Of a DNA stretch of 64,000 bases, positions 44,704 through 54,502 are shown one piece after another. The position numbers and the translations under genes were made by a program. Every line of letters begins with the position of its first letter. The first letter of the stretch is position 1. Source of the DNA: Nitrospirota bacterium (GTDB lineage: Bacteria > Nitrospirota > Nitrospiria > Nitrospirales > Nitrospiraceae); the NCBI GenBank assembly GCA_018971525.1, contig JAGXAR010000009.1, forward strand, positions 1-64,000. Reading direction: 5' to 3'. The notes under the pieces are model-generated. The model ran no database searches, was not told where the DNA came from, and worked only from the letters and a program-made list of their open reading frames with translations.

Positions 44704-45960
44704 TTAGGCTGTCTTCACATCCTTATCTTGTTCAAAGATTCGGATGGCAGGGTGCTTGCCGAGAATCGCGTCCTCGGTGATGAGGACTTCGTTAATCTGC
44801 TTCTGCGAAGGAGCATCATACATCACGTCCAGCATCACGTCTTCGAGGATCGCACGCAATCCTCGAGCGCCGGTCTTCTGGAGAAATGCTTTCCGTGCGA
44901 TCGCCCCTAGCGCGCCTTCCGTGAACTTGAGCTTGACCTTCTCAAAGGAGAGCAATTTCTCATACTGTTTCGTAAGCGCGTTTCTCGGCTCGGTCAAGAT
45001 TCGAATGAGGGCGCGTTCATCCAGCTCATCCAAGGTGGCTACGATCGGCAGCCGACCGACGAACTCCGGAATTAAGCCGTACTTGAGGAAGTCTTCCGGC
45101 TGAACTTTGGCGAACAGTTCGCCAAGTCGCACCTCGTTCCGTCCGCGGACTTCGGCTCCGAATCCCATCGCCTTCCGATTCAGGCGTTGCTCGATGATTT
45201 GTTCGAGCCCGACGAACGCTCCGCCGCAGATGAACAGGATGTTGCTCGTGTTGACCTGGATAAACTCCTGGTGCGGATGCTTGCGCCCGCCTTGAGGCGG
45301 CACGTTGGCGACGGTCCCCTCGATGAGCTTGAGCAGCGCCTGTTGCACCCCTTCGCCCGAGACGTCGCGGGTGATGGACGGGCTGTCGCTCTTGCGGCTG
45401 ATCTTGTCGATTTCATCGATGTAGACGATGCCCCGCTCGGCCCGCTCGACATCATAGTCCGCTGCTTGCAGGAGCTTAAGGATGATGTTTTCCACGTCTT
45501 CGCCGACGTACCCTGCTTCTGTGAGGGTGGTGGCATCGGCGAGCGTGAATGGGACGTCCAAGTATTTCGCGAGGGTCTGGGCTAACAGCGTTTTCCCTGT
45601 GCCTGTGGGCCCCAGCATGAGGATGTTGCCCTTCTGGAGTTGCACGTCGTCAACGTCTTTGTCCTTGGCCGAGATTCGCTTGTAGTGGTTATGGACGGCC
45701 ACCGAGAGAATTTTCTTGGCCCGTTCCTGTCCCACGACGTATTGATCCAAGTGGTGTTTGATTTCCACCGGCTTTTTGAGTTTCGACGAAATCTCTTCTT
45801 TCGCTTCTTCCCAATCTTCGGCAATGATGTCGTTGCAGAGGTTGACGCATTCGTCGCAGATGTAGACAGTGGGCCCGGCAATCAATTTGCGGACTTCGTC
45901 GCGGCTTTTTCCACAGAATGAGCAGCGGAGATGTCGATCCATCTTATCCTGCTTGGCCAT
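44704..45960 (-). CDS. clpX: ATP-dependent Clp protease ATPase subunit ClpX
   Basis: A 418-residue unfoldase. The N-terminal zinc domain is CSFCGKS...[11 protein letters not shown]+ features are Walker A GPTGTGKT, pore loop GYVGEDVE, Walker [10 protein letters not shown] and sensor-2 GARGLR. It recognises tagged substrates and feeds them to ClpP. ATG 45960 follows GGGGGAGG and gives the normal N-terminus; the longer frame to 46161 runs into clpP. It is 13 bases after clpP in the order tig-clpP-clpX. Confidence 0.96.
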   Translation of the reverse strand: MAKQDKMDRHLRCSFCGKSRDEVRKLIAGPTVYICDECVNLCNDIIAEDWEEAKEEISSKLKKPVEIKHHLDQYVVGQERAKKILSVAVHNHYKRISAKDKDVDDVQLQKGNILMLGPTGTGKTLLAQTLAKYLDVPFTLADATTLTEAGYVGEDVENIILKLLQAADYDVERAERGIVYIDEIDKISRKSDSPSITRDVSGEGVQQALLKLIEGTVANVPPQGGRKHPHQEFIQVNTSNILFICGGAFVGLEQIIEQRLNRKAMGFGAEVRGRNEVRLGELFAKVQPEDFLKYGLIPEFVGRLPIVATLDELDERALIRILTEPRNALTKQYEKLLSFEKVKLKFTEGALGAIARKAFLQKTGARGLRAILEDVMLDVMYDAPSQKQINEVLITEDAILGKHPAIRIFEQDKDVKTA

Positions 45961-45973
45961 GCGTCCTCCCCCG

Positions 45974-46609
45974 TTACTTGTCCTTGATCGCGTCTTTTCC
46001 TGCGTCGCCACTGATGGCCTTGAGGAGCTTCGGTGGCCGTGTGATGACTTCGTCGATGAGACCATACCGCTTGGCTTCTTCTGCTGACATGAAGTAGTCC
46101 CGTTCGGTGTCCTGGGATATCTTCTCCAGAGGCTGGCCGGTATGTTTGGCCATGATCTCATTGAGTCGTTCGCGGATTTTCAAGATCTCTCTGGCATGAA
46201 TATCGATTTCAGTAGCTTGCCCCTGAAACCCACCCATGGGCTGGTGAATCATGACCCTCGCATTCGGCAGGGCGAATCGTTTGCCTTTGGTTCCAGCGGT
46301 AAGCAAAAAAGCCCCCATGCTGGCGGCCTGACCGAGGCAGATGGTGTTGATCGGGGGTTTCACATACTGCATAGTGTCATAAATGCCTAATCCAGCCGTG
46401 ACGCTTCCCCCGGGGGAGTTGACGTAGAGATTGATGTCTTTTTCAGGGTCCTCTGCTTCGAGGAACAAGAGCTGCGCAATAACCAGGTTGGCAAAGACGT
46501 CGTCGATTGGCGCACCCAGGAAGATGATCCGGTCTTTCAGGAGCCGAGAATAAATGTCGTAGGCGCGTTCGCCTCGGTTAGTCGTTTCGATAACAATGGG
46601 AACTAGCAT
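45974..46609 (-). CDS. clpP: ATP-dependent Clp protease proteolytic subunit
   Basis: A 211-residue serine peptidase forming the ClpP double ring. The catalytic triad is visible: serine in [11 protein letters not shown], histidine in [10 protein letters not shown], and aspartate in [12 protein letters not shown]. Family length and the [20 protein letters not shown] region are typical. It lies between tig and clpX, all in one minus-strand operon. Confidence 0.96.
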   Translation of the reverse strand: MLVPIVIETTNRGERAYDIYSRLLKDRIIFLGAPIDDVFANLVIAQLLFLEAEDPEKDINLYVNSPGGSVTAGLGIYDTMQYVKPPINTICLGQAASMGAFLLTAGTKGKRFALPNARVMIHQPMGGFQGQATEIDIHAREILKIRERLNEIMAKHTGQPLEKISQDTERDYFMSAEEAKRYGLIDEVITRPPKLLKAISGDAGKDAIKDK

Positions 46610-46676
46610 GCACGTCGTTCCTTTCCGCTTGCAGCCTGTTGAAGCCGAGGTGCAAGGCGGCCTGCACCCATCAGCA

Positions 46677-47987
46677 CTATCCCTGAATCACCGCATTGCG
46701 GTAAACGAAATCCAAGGCTTTATCCGCCAAAATCCGTGCGCGTAACTCATCGATGGACTCTTGCCCGCCGGCTTTGACCATCTTGACGAGATCGGCCGCC
46801 GGCATCTTGAGTTCCGACGCCAGCCGCATGATTTCAGCGTTCAGATCGTCCTGAGTGACCGTAAGCCCTTCTTTCTCGGCAATCGCTTCTAAAACGAGGC
46901 CGAGCTTCACGCGGCGTGCCGCTTCGTCCCGATGCTCCTGGCGAAGGCTTGTGAGATCCTCCGTGGCGGGCGATTCATGGGCGCCACCCTTCCGCTGTTG
47001 TTGCTGCACGTGCTGGCGGATGATGGCTTCCAGCTCACGCTCTACCAGGGTTTCCGGGAGCTCGAAGTGGTGGGTCTCAATGAGCCGTTTGATGATCGTA
47101 TCCTTATAGGTATCTTCGATCTCTCGCTTCAGTGCCTGTTCCATCCCGCTCCGCAGCTTGTCTTTGATTTCCTGAAGCGTACTGTAGGGGCCACAGTCTT
47201 TGGCAAATTCATCGTCCAAGGCCGGCAGCTTCTTTTCTTTGACGGATTTGATCGTCAACGTGAACACGACCGTTTTGCCGGCGACGCGAGGATCGGGATG
47301 ACTGGCGGGGTACGGCTGGGAAATGTCGAGCACGTCACCCTCTTTCTTCCCCACGACATGCGAATCAATTTCCAATCCCAAGACGGAAGCCTTTGATCCG
47401 ACCTTGTGGAGTTGGCCTTCCTTCTTCGTTCCGTCCAGCGGTGCTCCATCGAGAGTGCCTTGCACATCCAGCACGACGTAGTTGCCGTCCACGATGGTCT
47501 GGCCGGCTGGTGCGGCCTCCAGGCGTGCGTGCTGCTCGCGCAAGACCTCAAGTCCTCGGTCGAGCTGCTCGTCGGTGACGGTGCGCTTGTCGGGCTTGAG
47601 CGAGATCGGACTCGGAGCTTTATAGTCCCGCAACTCGATGTTCGGCTTGATCTCGACGGTCGCGGTAAATGTAAAGGGTTCGTCCTTCTTAATCTTGACC
47701 CGGTCCAACGGGGGAATTTCGACGAGGACTGGCACAATCCCCGCTTGGCGGATGGCCTTGTCATAAAAGTCCGGCACGAGATTTCGGATCACGTCCTCTT
47801 CCACGGCTTTGGCATAGCGCTTTTCCAGTAAGGCCAATGGTGCCTTGCCGGGGCGAAACCCCGGGATGTTGACCTGGCGGTTCAACTCGACGTAGGCGCG
47901 GGCAAACCGTTGAGTGACCTCATCGGCCGGCACCTCAATCTTGAGGGCGCGTTTCATTGGTCCCAGTTCAGTCACTTCCATTTTCAT
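46677..47987 (-). CDS. tig: trigger factor
   Basis: About 436 residues. The ribosome-binding N-domain has the signature [20 protein letters not shown]-type peptidyl-prolyl isomerase domain follows (about 155-250), then a helical C-terminal chaperone domain ending VYRNAVIQG. Trigger factor binds nascent chains at the exit tunnel. ATG 47987 gives the standard MKMEVTELG opening; ATG 47981 is a close alternative and the longer frame to 48086 runs into tRNA-Leu. It is the first gene of the clp operon. Confidence 0.93.
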   Translation of the reverse strand: MKMEVTELGPMKRALKIEVPADEVTQRFARAYVELNRQVNIPGFRPGKAPLALLEKRYAKAVEEDVIRNLVPDFYDKAIRQAGIVPVLVEIPPLDRVKIKKDEPFTFTATVEIKPNIELRDYKAPSPISLKPDKRTVTDEQLDRGLEVLREQHARLEAAPAGQTIVDGNYVVLDVQGTLDGAPLDGTKKEGQLHKVGSKASVLGLEIDSHVVGKKEGDVLDISQPYPASHPDPRVAGKTVVFTLTIKSVKEKKLPALDDEFAKDCGPYSTLQEIKDKLRSGMEQALKREIEDTYKDTIIKRLIETHHFELPETLVERELEAIIRQHVQQQQRKGGAHESPATEDLTSLRQEHRDEAARRVKLGLVLEAIAEKEGLTVTQDDLNAEIMRLASELKMPAADLVKMVKAGGQESIDELRARILADKALDFVYRNAVIQG

Positions 47988-48056
47988 AGCTGATGCGTAC
48001 CCTTTTCTTTGTAAGAAGCCTTGCACGGGCTGCCCAGCCGTCGCCCGGTCGTGGTC

Positions 48057-48139
48057 TGGTGCGAGAGGGGGGACTTGAACCCCCACGGTTACCCACGAGA
48101 TCCTAAGTCTCGCGCGTCTGCCAGTTCCGCCACTCTCGC
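48057..48139 (-). tRNA. tRNA-Leu (anticodon UAG)
   Basis: Minus-strand class II tRNA with an encoded CCA. Acceptor GCGAGAG pairs with CTCTCGC. The anticodon stem CGAGA/TCTCG holds the loop CTTAGGA, giving UAG. The variable arm and GGTTCAAGTCC T-arm fit tRNA-Leu. It lies just upstream of tig on the same strand. Confidence 0.95.
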
Positions 48140-48559
48140 ACGGTGGGGTATGCAGGAGCCGACTCCAGCATGATGAGCAAACAAGCGAAATGACTCAATA
48201 GCGTAAGCCTTTTGTACCGTTGGATGCATCCTACTGTCAACCCATACTCCTGGGGGAGAGGAGGCTTGGCGGACTAGCGCTGAATTGATCCAAGAACGGA
48301 TGCAATTGAGGGTGGGGGGGTCCTGTCAAAGACAAATGACTACCAAACGATTTCTTGCTAGCTGTTTTGGGTCAGTGCTTGCTAGCACACCCGTCTCATG
48401 GAGGGTATAATGTTAAAGGGTATGTGGCCCTGGGCCCTGCCGTTCGCGATGGAAGGTGAAGAAGCAGGTCGTAAGAACGAGCGGGGATCACAATCGAGCT
48501 GATTCTCCTCCGGTGTGTGGGATTGCCTCCCGTGAGGCCTGTGACCCGTAAGGAGGTGC
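48140..48559. other. intergenic region upstream of HEAT gene
   Basis: About 420 bases without a convincing gene. It holds a TATAAT -10-like box at 48406-48411 with no matching -35, and a direct repeat CTTGCTAGC at 48354-48362 and 48378-48386 (24-base period), which could be operator sites. A minus-strand frame entering from the HEAT gene (48488-49009) is a shadow of that gene. Confidence 0.4.
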
Positions 48560-48562
48560 ATG

Positions 48563-49633
48563 ATGCGAGGGTTTCTCCTCTACTTTGCCTGTGTGTTGGT
48601 TCTCCTGCCAGGGCCGTCGTGGGCTTATCGTGATTATTTTACGACAGATCAGAAGGCGCAACTCGCCAAGGTTCAGACAGTCCTGGTAGATGCTATTGCC
48701 CTCACCGATAAGGGAGCGGTCGATGCGGGACCGGTTGTCGAGGTTGTCTCCCGTCGTCTGGGCGAATTGGGCTATACGATGGTGCAGGATCGCGGGAAGC
48801 CCCACGACGCGGTCTTTAAGGTGAAGTGTGAACAACGGAAGACGTGGGAAGGGACCACTGCAGCTGGTGGTGATGCGGATTTGCCCGATGCTCCATCGCG
48901 GCTGTGGAAGGGGCCTGCCTGTCAGCTCACTTATCTCTTGGGAGAATTGAAGGTCAAATGGCAGCGCGAGGTGCGCACCGACTTTGAAGATGCGGTCACG
49001 GCAGCCCAATCAGCGCAGGCCGGGGAACCCGGCGCCTACGCGATGGGGAAATTACAAGAGCGATTAGAGAAATACGAATTCCCGCTTCTGTTGACTGCTG
49101 AGTGGGGCCAGCCGGATCGGCTGCTGAAGCTGCTGGATTCAACCGAGACCAGCCAGACGCGCAAGGTAAAGATTATCTCGTTGCTCGGTGAGATGCAGGC
49201 CGACGAAGCCCTGCCCAGGCTGAAGCAAGCGCTCCAGGATCGAGACTTGGCGAAACAGGCATTGACTGCGATGGGCAACCTCGGGAGGGAGGGCATTCCG
49301 TTGTTGGTTGAGATCATGAATACGTCACCGGACCTCGAGGTGCAAGCGGCAGCAGCCAAGGGGTTAGGCCAACTCGGCGGACTGCATGGGGATGCCTCAG
49401 TCGTGCCGCCGCTGCTGGCCAAGCTGAATGATCCCAAGACAGACTGGTCTGTGCTTACGGAAGTCGCCTGGGCCTTGGGAAAAATTCCGGACAAACGATC
49501 GATCCAGCCGCTCTACGATCTCGACAAGAAACTACAAGCCATGCGCGATCCGGAGAACATCCAGTTGAAGAAACTCAAAGAAGCCGTGTTTTGGTCAGTC
49601 AAACAGTGCGATACGTGGGATCAGTACAGTTAA
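48563..49633 (+). CDS. exported HEAT-repeat protein
   Basis: About 356 residues. A Sec signal peptide is at residues 1-21 (cleavage near SWAY). A first domain (about 25-150) has no match I know. The second half has HEAT/PBS-lyase repeats (for example VKIISLLGEMQADEALPRL and AKQALTAMGNLGREGIPLL, LEVQAAAAKGLGQLGGLHG). AAGGAGG at 48550-48556 precedes ATG 48560/48563. It probably binds proteins in the periplasm. A hairpin follows at 49664. Confidence 0.75.
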   Translation: MRGFLLYFACVLVLLPGPSWAYRDYFTTDQKAQLAKVQTVLVDAIALTDKGAVDAGPVVEVVSRRLGELGYTMVQDRGKPHDAVFKVKCEQRKTWEGTTAAGGDADLPDAPSRLWKGPACQLTYLLGELKVKWQREVRTDFEDAVTAAQSAQAGEPGAYAMGKLQERLEKYEFPLLLTAEWGQPDRLLKLLDSTETSQTRKVKIISLLGEMQADEALPRLKQALQDRDLAKQALTAMGNLGREGIPLLVEIMNTSPDLEVQAAAAKGLGQLGGLHGDASVVPPLLAKLNDPKTDWSVLTEVAWALGKIPDKRSIQPLYDLDKKLQAMRDPENIQLKKLKEAVFWSVKQCDTWDQYS

Positions 49634-49663
49634 TTGACAATCCTCTGCAAGGCACAGATCGTC

Positions 49664-49692
49664 CTCCGAGCCGGTCGATAGCCGGCTCGGAG
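49664..49692 (+). terminator. hairpin after HEAT gene
   Basis: An 11-bp stem, CTCCGAGCCGG paired with CCGGCTCGGAG, with a 7-base loop, 30 bases after the HEAT gene stop. There is no T-run after it. It immediately precedes the decayed regulator gene. Confidence 0.5.
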
Positions 49693-49700
49693 AGAACACG

Positions 49701-51261
49701 ATGGGCACATTCCCTTCCTCGACTCCTCCTCTCCGATCTCACGATGTTTTGGAGCGGATCACGCTCCAAATGGCATGAAGTCTTGACCTTCAGCTTGTTC
49801 TCGCCACAATTACGCAGGGTCTGGTGGAGGAGCTGGATGCGGCCTTCGCTCGCATCTGGCTCTTGGACCCCGGCGATCTCTGTGCCGGCCGTTACAAAGC
49901 CGCAGATTGTACGAATCGGGATCGCTGCCTGCACCTTGAGGCGAGCGCCGGGCTCTGTACTAATATCAATGGTGAATATCGCAAGATTCCGCTGGGAGCG
50001 CTCAAGATCGGAAAAATCGCCCAAGGCTTCGGATCGATCTACACGAACGACGTGCTCGGCGACGACCGACTCACGAATAAACAGTGAATGGAAGACAACG
50101 CGCTCCGCTCTTTTGCCGGCCACCCGCTGAAACTCCGCGGAGAGTTGCTCGGCGGCGTGGCTATGTTTGGTCGTCGGCCGCTGAGCGAAGAGGAATTCGC
50201 ACGATCGGCTGTCTTCGCTCATGAAGCGGCCATTGCGATCAAGAATGCCCAAGTCTTCACGGAAGTCGAGCGGTTGAAGGACCGCCTCCAGGCCGAGAAC
50301 CTCTATCTTCAAGAAGAGATCAAGCATCAGCACAATTTCGAGGAGCTCATCAGCGAGAGCCAGAGCATCAAAGCCGTTCTGCGATACATCGAACAGGTGG
50401 CGCCCACGGATTCGACGGTCTTCATCCATGGGGGACAACGGGACGGGCAAGGAACTGAACGCGAGGGCAATCCGGATCTAAGTTCGCGGAAGGACCGTCC
50501 GCTGGTTCGAGTCAATTGTGGAGCAATCCCGGCGAATCTGGTCGAGAGCGAACTCTTCGGACATGAGAAGGGATCATTCACCGGAGCGCTCCAGCGCCGG
50601 ATCGGGCGGTTTGATTTGGCAAACGGCGGGACGATCTTTCTGGATGAAGTTGGAGCGTTGCCGCTTGACGCACGGGTAAAGCTCTTACGTGTGTTGCAGG
50701 AGCGAGAGTTCGAACGGGTCGACAGTAGCAGCTGAACAAAGGTTGATGTACGGGTCATTGCCGCGCCCAGCCGTGATCTTCATGCTGCGGTGAGGGCTGG
50801 CTCCTTCCCGGCTGAATGTGTTCGCGATCAAGGTGCCTCCCCTTGTCTGCTCGCGCATCGGATATCCCACTCTTCGTCAACCATTTCATCACAAAATTTT
50901 CAACCAAACTAGGCAAGCGGTTTGAGGGGGTTCTCAAACGATCATGAACCGCCTCGTAAGATATGCCTGGCCCGGCAATATTCGAGAGTTGGAGAATGTG
51001 ATCAAACGGGCCACGATCCTGTCGAAAGGACCGTGGCTTCAGATCGATGGTGTGCTTCTTCACGCGAACTCCACACCTCAGCCGCCATTTGCAGATACCC
51101 TGGAAGAAGTAGAACGGGCCCACACCCTCCGTATCCTCCAGGATATGAATTGGGTGATTGAATGAAAATAGGGCGTAGTGGTTCGCCTGGGCCTCCATCC
51201 CAACACGCTGCGATCCCGGTTGCAGAGGCTCGGCATCAAGAAACCTTGCCCTATCGACTAG
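49701..51261 (+). pseudogene. decayed sigma-54 activator with GAF domain
   Basis: Remains of a GAF-AAA+-Fis regulator. From ATG 49701 one frame gives DVLERITLQMA, stop TGA 49776, SLDLQLVLATITQGLVEELD, stop TGA 50085, then the AAA+ part with [20 protein letters not shown] and GSFTGAL (sigma-54 contact GAFTGA-like), stop TGA 50733. The Walker A segment (about 50430-50480) is readable only in a shifted frame as [10 protein letters not shown] further shift follows at about 50810. WPGNIRELENV is recovered at 50965-51000 in a third frame, then stops at 51163 and 51169, then a Fis-type helix-turn-helix ending at 51261. At least five stops and two frame shifts make it inactive as one protein. Confidence 0.85.
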
Positions 51262-51488
51262 AACGTTTCCGCTGTTCGCCACGACATCTCGTGGCATCCC
51301 TGGTTTCTATTCCATGTCCCATTGCTCCCGCCTATAGGAAAAGCTGTTTGGTGTTTCGCCAAGTTGGATTGCCATAAGCAACACAATCTAGTGCGGCATT
51401 GAGCTTGCGATGTTTGACGCGACAATCAAACAACGGCGGGCTCATCTCGCGTGGGTCATACGCCATCTATTCACGAAGGAGACAACTT

Positions 51489-51860
51489 ATGAAAACTGCC
51501 ATCGTAATTATGTCTGATTCAAAAGGTGGCTCTGAAGAGGCCCTCGGACGAGTCTTTAACGCTCTTGCTCTCGCATCCGAATGTAAACAGAAGAGAGATG
51601 AGGTGACCGTGGTCTTCATTGATGGAACCGGTACGCGGAAACCGGCTGAGCTGACCAAACTGTCGCATCCGGCCAATGGTCTCTACAATTCGGTTCGCGA
51701 TGTCGTTCAAGGTGCCTCGTGCGGCTGCGCAGAGGTCTTTGGGGCAACGGACAGGATCAAGTCGTGTGGGGTACCGATTGTGACAGACGATGGGCTGGCC
51801 GGAACCGCAGGGTTCTTGAGCTTCCGTCGTTACATTGCGGAGGGAGGGCATACGGGGAGA
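51489..51860 (+). pseudogene. DsrE-like gene with lost 3' end
   Basis: ATG 51489 opens a DsrE/DsrF-like protein (MKTAIVIMSDSKGGSEEALG), a family of small sulfur-handling proteins of about 120 residues. The body (CGCAEVFGA, SCGVPIVTDD, SFRRYIAEGG) matches the family, but the expected short C-terminus and stop are missing; the frame runs on into remains of the following substrate-binding protein gene. The end coordinate is approximate. It may still be translated as a fusion, but lies in a decayed block, so I treat it as broken. Confidence 0.5.
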
Positions 51861-51889
51861 AACGATGGCAGCATAGTATCTCGATCTGA

Positions 51890-52728
51890 TGTTTACGGAT
51901 GCAGTGTGCCGTGCGCGCACCTTTCCGAGCTGACGGGAGTGGCCTGCAATGCGCACACCTTCGTGTTCATGCCCAATGCCCGTATGATGGCGCAGGCTGT
52001 CGCACCGCACATTGCGCCGGCCCATGGGACTTCTTGGCCCATGATTACGCTGCCACCCTCGATGGTAAGGTGGCGACCAGGCGATGCTGGACGCAGGCAA
52101 GTCCCAAGGCGTCGACTTTGTCGGGGAGACGGTCACGCCGTTCGGTTCGATCGATTTTACGCCAACCTTAATCGAGGCGAAGGCCAAGAATCCCACGGCG
52201 ATCATTCTCAACTTGTACGGATGAGATCTCGTGCATGCGTTGAAGACATATGCGAAGCTGGAGCTGGTCAAAGAGAAGATCGGCGTGGATGGAATGATCA
52301 GTGGCGAACAGATCGGACGCCCGTTGGGCTATGCCAACAATGCGGAAATTTGGGAAGTGATCTGGGATTCCAAGATCAACACCGAGGGCTCACGACGATT
52401 CATCCAGGGACTGATCGACAAGTACAACCATACGCCGACCTCACGTTTCTACCTTGGCTATGCCGCGATGATGCAAATTCTTGAAGCGATGCAGTGGGCA
52501 GGTTCGACCGACATTGCCGGGCTGATCAAGGCGCTGGACGGCCACAAATTCGACGGGCTGAAAGAGGGGCGGTCTTACTTCCGCTCGTGGGATCATCAGC
52601 ATGTGCAAGATGTGCTGGTGGGAGAAGCCTTCGGGAAGGAACTGGGGCTTGGGCACTACAAGATTCTGGCCACAGTTGCTGGGGATCGAGTAGCTGGGAC
52701 TCTTGAGCAGAATGCCTGTCAGTTTTAG
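51890..52728 (+). pseudogene. decayed ABC transporter substrate-binding protein
   Basis: Fragments of a periplasmic-binding protein of the Leu/Ile/Val or urea/amide type. One frame gives FVFMPNARMMAQAVAPHIA (about 51960-52020), another MITDYAATLDG, and from 52084 a third frame gives MLDAGKSQGVDFVGETVTP and AIILNLYG, interrupted by TGA 52222, then DLVHALKTYAKLELVKEKIG to the stop at 52728. The last 165 residues (YLGYAAMMQILEAMQWAGST) are well preserved. The signal peptide is absent. It has at least two frame shifts and one stop. Recent decay is likely given how readable it is. Confidence 0.8.
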
Positions 52729-52743
52729 AGAGTCGCTAAAGAA

Positions 52744-52782
52744 GCAACGGGGGCTTCTCCGGTATGGAAAAGCCCCCGTTGC
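52744..52782. terminator. strong bidirectional hairpin
   Basis: A 13-bp perfect stem, GCAACGGGGGCTT paired with AAGCCCCCGTTGC, loop 13 bases, followed by CTTTCTCCT. It separates the decayed plus-strand gene from the minus-strand OmpA gene and could end transcription from both sides. Confidence 0.75.
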
Positions 52783-52801
52783 CTTTCTCCTGCGCGAAGC
52801 G

Positions 52802-53986
52802 CTACTTCGTGACGCGCACTTCGACGCGGCGGTTCTTCGCGCGGCCGGCATCAGTCGTATTCGGTGCCGCCGGCTTCGTGTCTGCATACCCAGCCGTGGT
52901 TGAGGAGGCGAGACCGCCCTCCGCGAGAGCCTTCGCCGCATTTGCCGCACGGGCTTCAGAGAGCTCCTTGTTCGTGGGGAACTTCTTCTTCAACGAGCTG
53001 CGGATCGGCCGGTTATCGGTATGGCCGTCCACCGCGACTTTGTATTCCGGGAAATCTTTCAAAATCGCTCCCACCTGCTTGAGCGCTTCGGCTCCGGCAG
53101 GCTTGAGTTGATCTTCGCCTGATCCAAAGAGATAGCCGGAGGCGAGGTTGATTAAGAGACGCTCGTTGTTCAGATCGACCACGATGGTGCCCTTTTCGAT
53201 CTGAGGACGCAACGCCTTGATGAGACTGCGCTGGGCCTCTTTCAATTTGGCCATTTCAGCAGAGAGATCGCCACGGAGACCGGCCAGTTCCTTGTCCCGA
53301 TCGGCCACTTGGCGTTCCAGATCGGCCAGCTGCTGCTTGGCGGCGGCCAGTTGGCCTTCGAGTTCAGCAATCCTTTGTTTGGCGGCGGCGAGTTCGGACG
53401 CTAGTTTAGCGCTGTCACCGCTGGCTGCCTGCAGACTCGCAAGTTGGGATTCCAACGCGGCCACTCGTTGATTTGCCGCAGCAAGGTCCGCTGCCACCTT
53501 GTCTTTATCTCCTGCCCCGGTCTGGAGACTGGCGGCCAGCGCCTGTGACGCTGCGAGCTGTCGCTCGAGATCGGCTGCACGGGCTTTGGACTGATCCAGG
53601 TCTCCCTGCGCTGAGGACAACTGGCTGGCCAATTTGGAAGAATCGCCGGCCCCTGAACGAAGGGATGCCATTTCCCGATCGCGGTCGCTCAGCTGCCGTT
53701 CAAGCTCCGCGATACGCGACTTGGACCGGTCGAGGTCAGCCTGGGCCGATCGGAGGGCATCACCGGAGCCGGACCGCAGGGAGGCGATCTCCCGATCGCG
53801 ATCGGCCAGCTGCCTCTGTGCTGCTGCCAGCTCATCCCTCAATCGTTGCCGTTCTTTTTCCCAGGCGCTCGGGTGGCGGTATTCATAGCCGCCGTCGCAA
53901 CAGATCGCCCCTAAATCTACGGCCGATGCATAGCTCGCGCTAGCCAGAAGGCCGATTGCGAGGACTGCGGTCTTGAACAATCTCAT
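52802..53986 (-). CDS. coiled-coil OmpA-family protein
   Basis: About 394 residues. A signal peptide (MRLFKTAVLAIGLLASASYA) is followed by a short Cys-pair segment (GAICCDGGYEY), then about 210 residues of coiled coil (residues 40-250) built of imperfect units starting ASLR/Q-x-G-x-GD followed by RIAELE(R/G)QL. The C-terminal OmpA-like domain (about 265-390) has FGSGEDQLKPAGAEALKQ, KVAVDGHTDNRPI and AKNRRVEVRV. It likely spans from an inner or outer membrane site to peptidoglycan. GGAGAAG before ATG 53986 sets the start; the longer frame is in mscL's tail. It follows mscL by 38 bases. Confidence 0.85.
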   Translation of the reverse strand: MRLFKTAVLAIGLLASASYASAVDLGAICCDGGYEYRHPSAWEKERQRLRDELAAAQRQLADRDREIASLRSGSGDALRSAQADLDRSKSRIAELERQLSDRDREMASLRSGAGDSSKLASQLSSAQGDLDQSKARAADLERQLAASQALAASLQTGAGDKDKVAADLAAANQRVAALESQLASLQAASGDSAKLASELAAAKQRIAELEGQLAAAKQQLADLERQVADRDKELAGLRGDLSAEMAKLKEAQRSLIKALRPQIEKGTIVVDLNNERLLINLASGYLFGSGEDQLKPAGAEALKQVGAILKDFPEYKVAVDGHTDNRPIRSSLKKKFPTNKELSEARAANAAKALAEGGLASSTTAGYADTKPAAPNTTDAGRAKNRRVEVRVTK

Positions 53987-54024
53987 AATGATCTTCTCCT
54001 TAGGTTGATGGACGGGTCCTTCAT

Positions 54025-54453
54025 TTACACAGTGGATGTACAATGCGCGCACTTTGTGGCTTTGATCGGAATGGTGGACAAACAATGCGGGCAATCTTTG
54101 GTCGTGGGAGGCCCGGCAGGCGGCTCTTTCTTCAGCCGGTTCACTTGCTTCACCAACATGAAGATCACGAACGCGATGATGATGAAGTCGAATGTGGCTT
54201 GAAGGAAGACCCCGTAATTGATGGTGGGGGCTCCGGCCGCTTTGGCTGCTGTCAGGGAGGGTTGAGGTGTACCGGACAGATTGATGAACAGGCTGGAGAA
54301 ATCCACCTTCCCCATCAGGAGACCAATGGGCGGCATCAGCACGTCGCTGACCAGCGAGGAAACGATCTTTCCGAAGGCCCCTCCGATGATCACACCGATC
54401 GCCATGTCGAGAACATTGCCTCTCATGGCAAAATCTCTAAATTCTTTCAGCAT
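54025..54453 (-). CDS. mscL: mechanosensitive channel MscL with zinc-ribbon tail
   Basis: A 142-residue MscL. The N-terminal helix and TM1 ([20 protein letters not shown] with [15 protein letters not shown]) and TM2 ([20 protein letters not shown]) are canonical. After the usual end (NRLKKE) there is an extra tail with CPHC, ten residues, then CAHC, a zinc-ribbon pattern at about 119-137. It opens under membrane tension to release solutes. It is followed by the coiled-coil OmpA gene. The start is ATG 54453. Confidence 0.92.
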   Translation of the reverse strand: MLKEFRDFAMRGNVLDMAIGVIIGGAFGKIVSSLVSDVLMPPIGLLMGKVDFSSLFINLSGTPQPSLTAAKAAGAPTINYGVFLQATFDFIIIAFVIFMLVKQVNRLKKEPPAGPPTTKDCPHCLSTIPIKATKCAHCTSTV

Positions 54454-54502
54454 AGTTCCTCCTTACGAGGATGAGGGTTTACTGCACTTGCTGCTGCCGG
54501 GG

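Noticed and set aside
46610-46676. Fourth copy of the dispersed repeat
   Set aside because: GCAGCCTGTTGAAG is reminiscent of the ends, but there is no interior match and no inverted end.
51399-52484. A single 361-residue protein
   Set aside because: The N-terminus is DsrE-like, the middle is from a binding protein and the end is an unrelated frame of the same binding-protein gene; it is a decay product.
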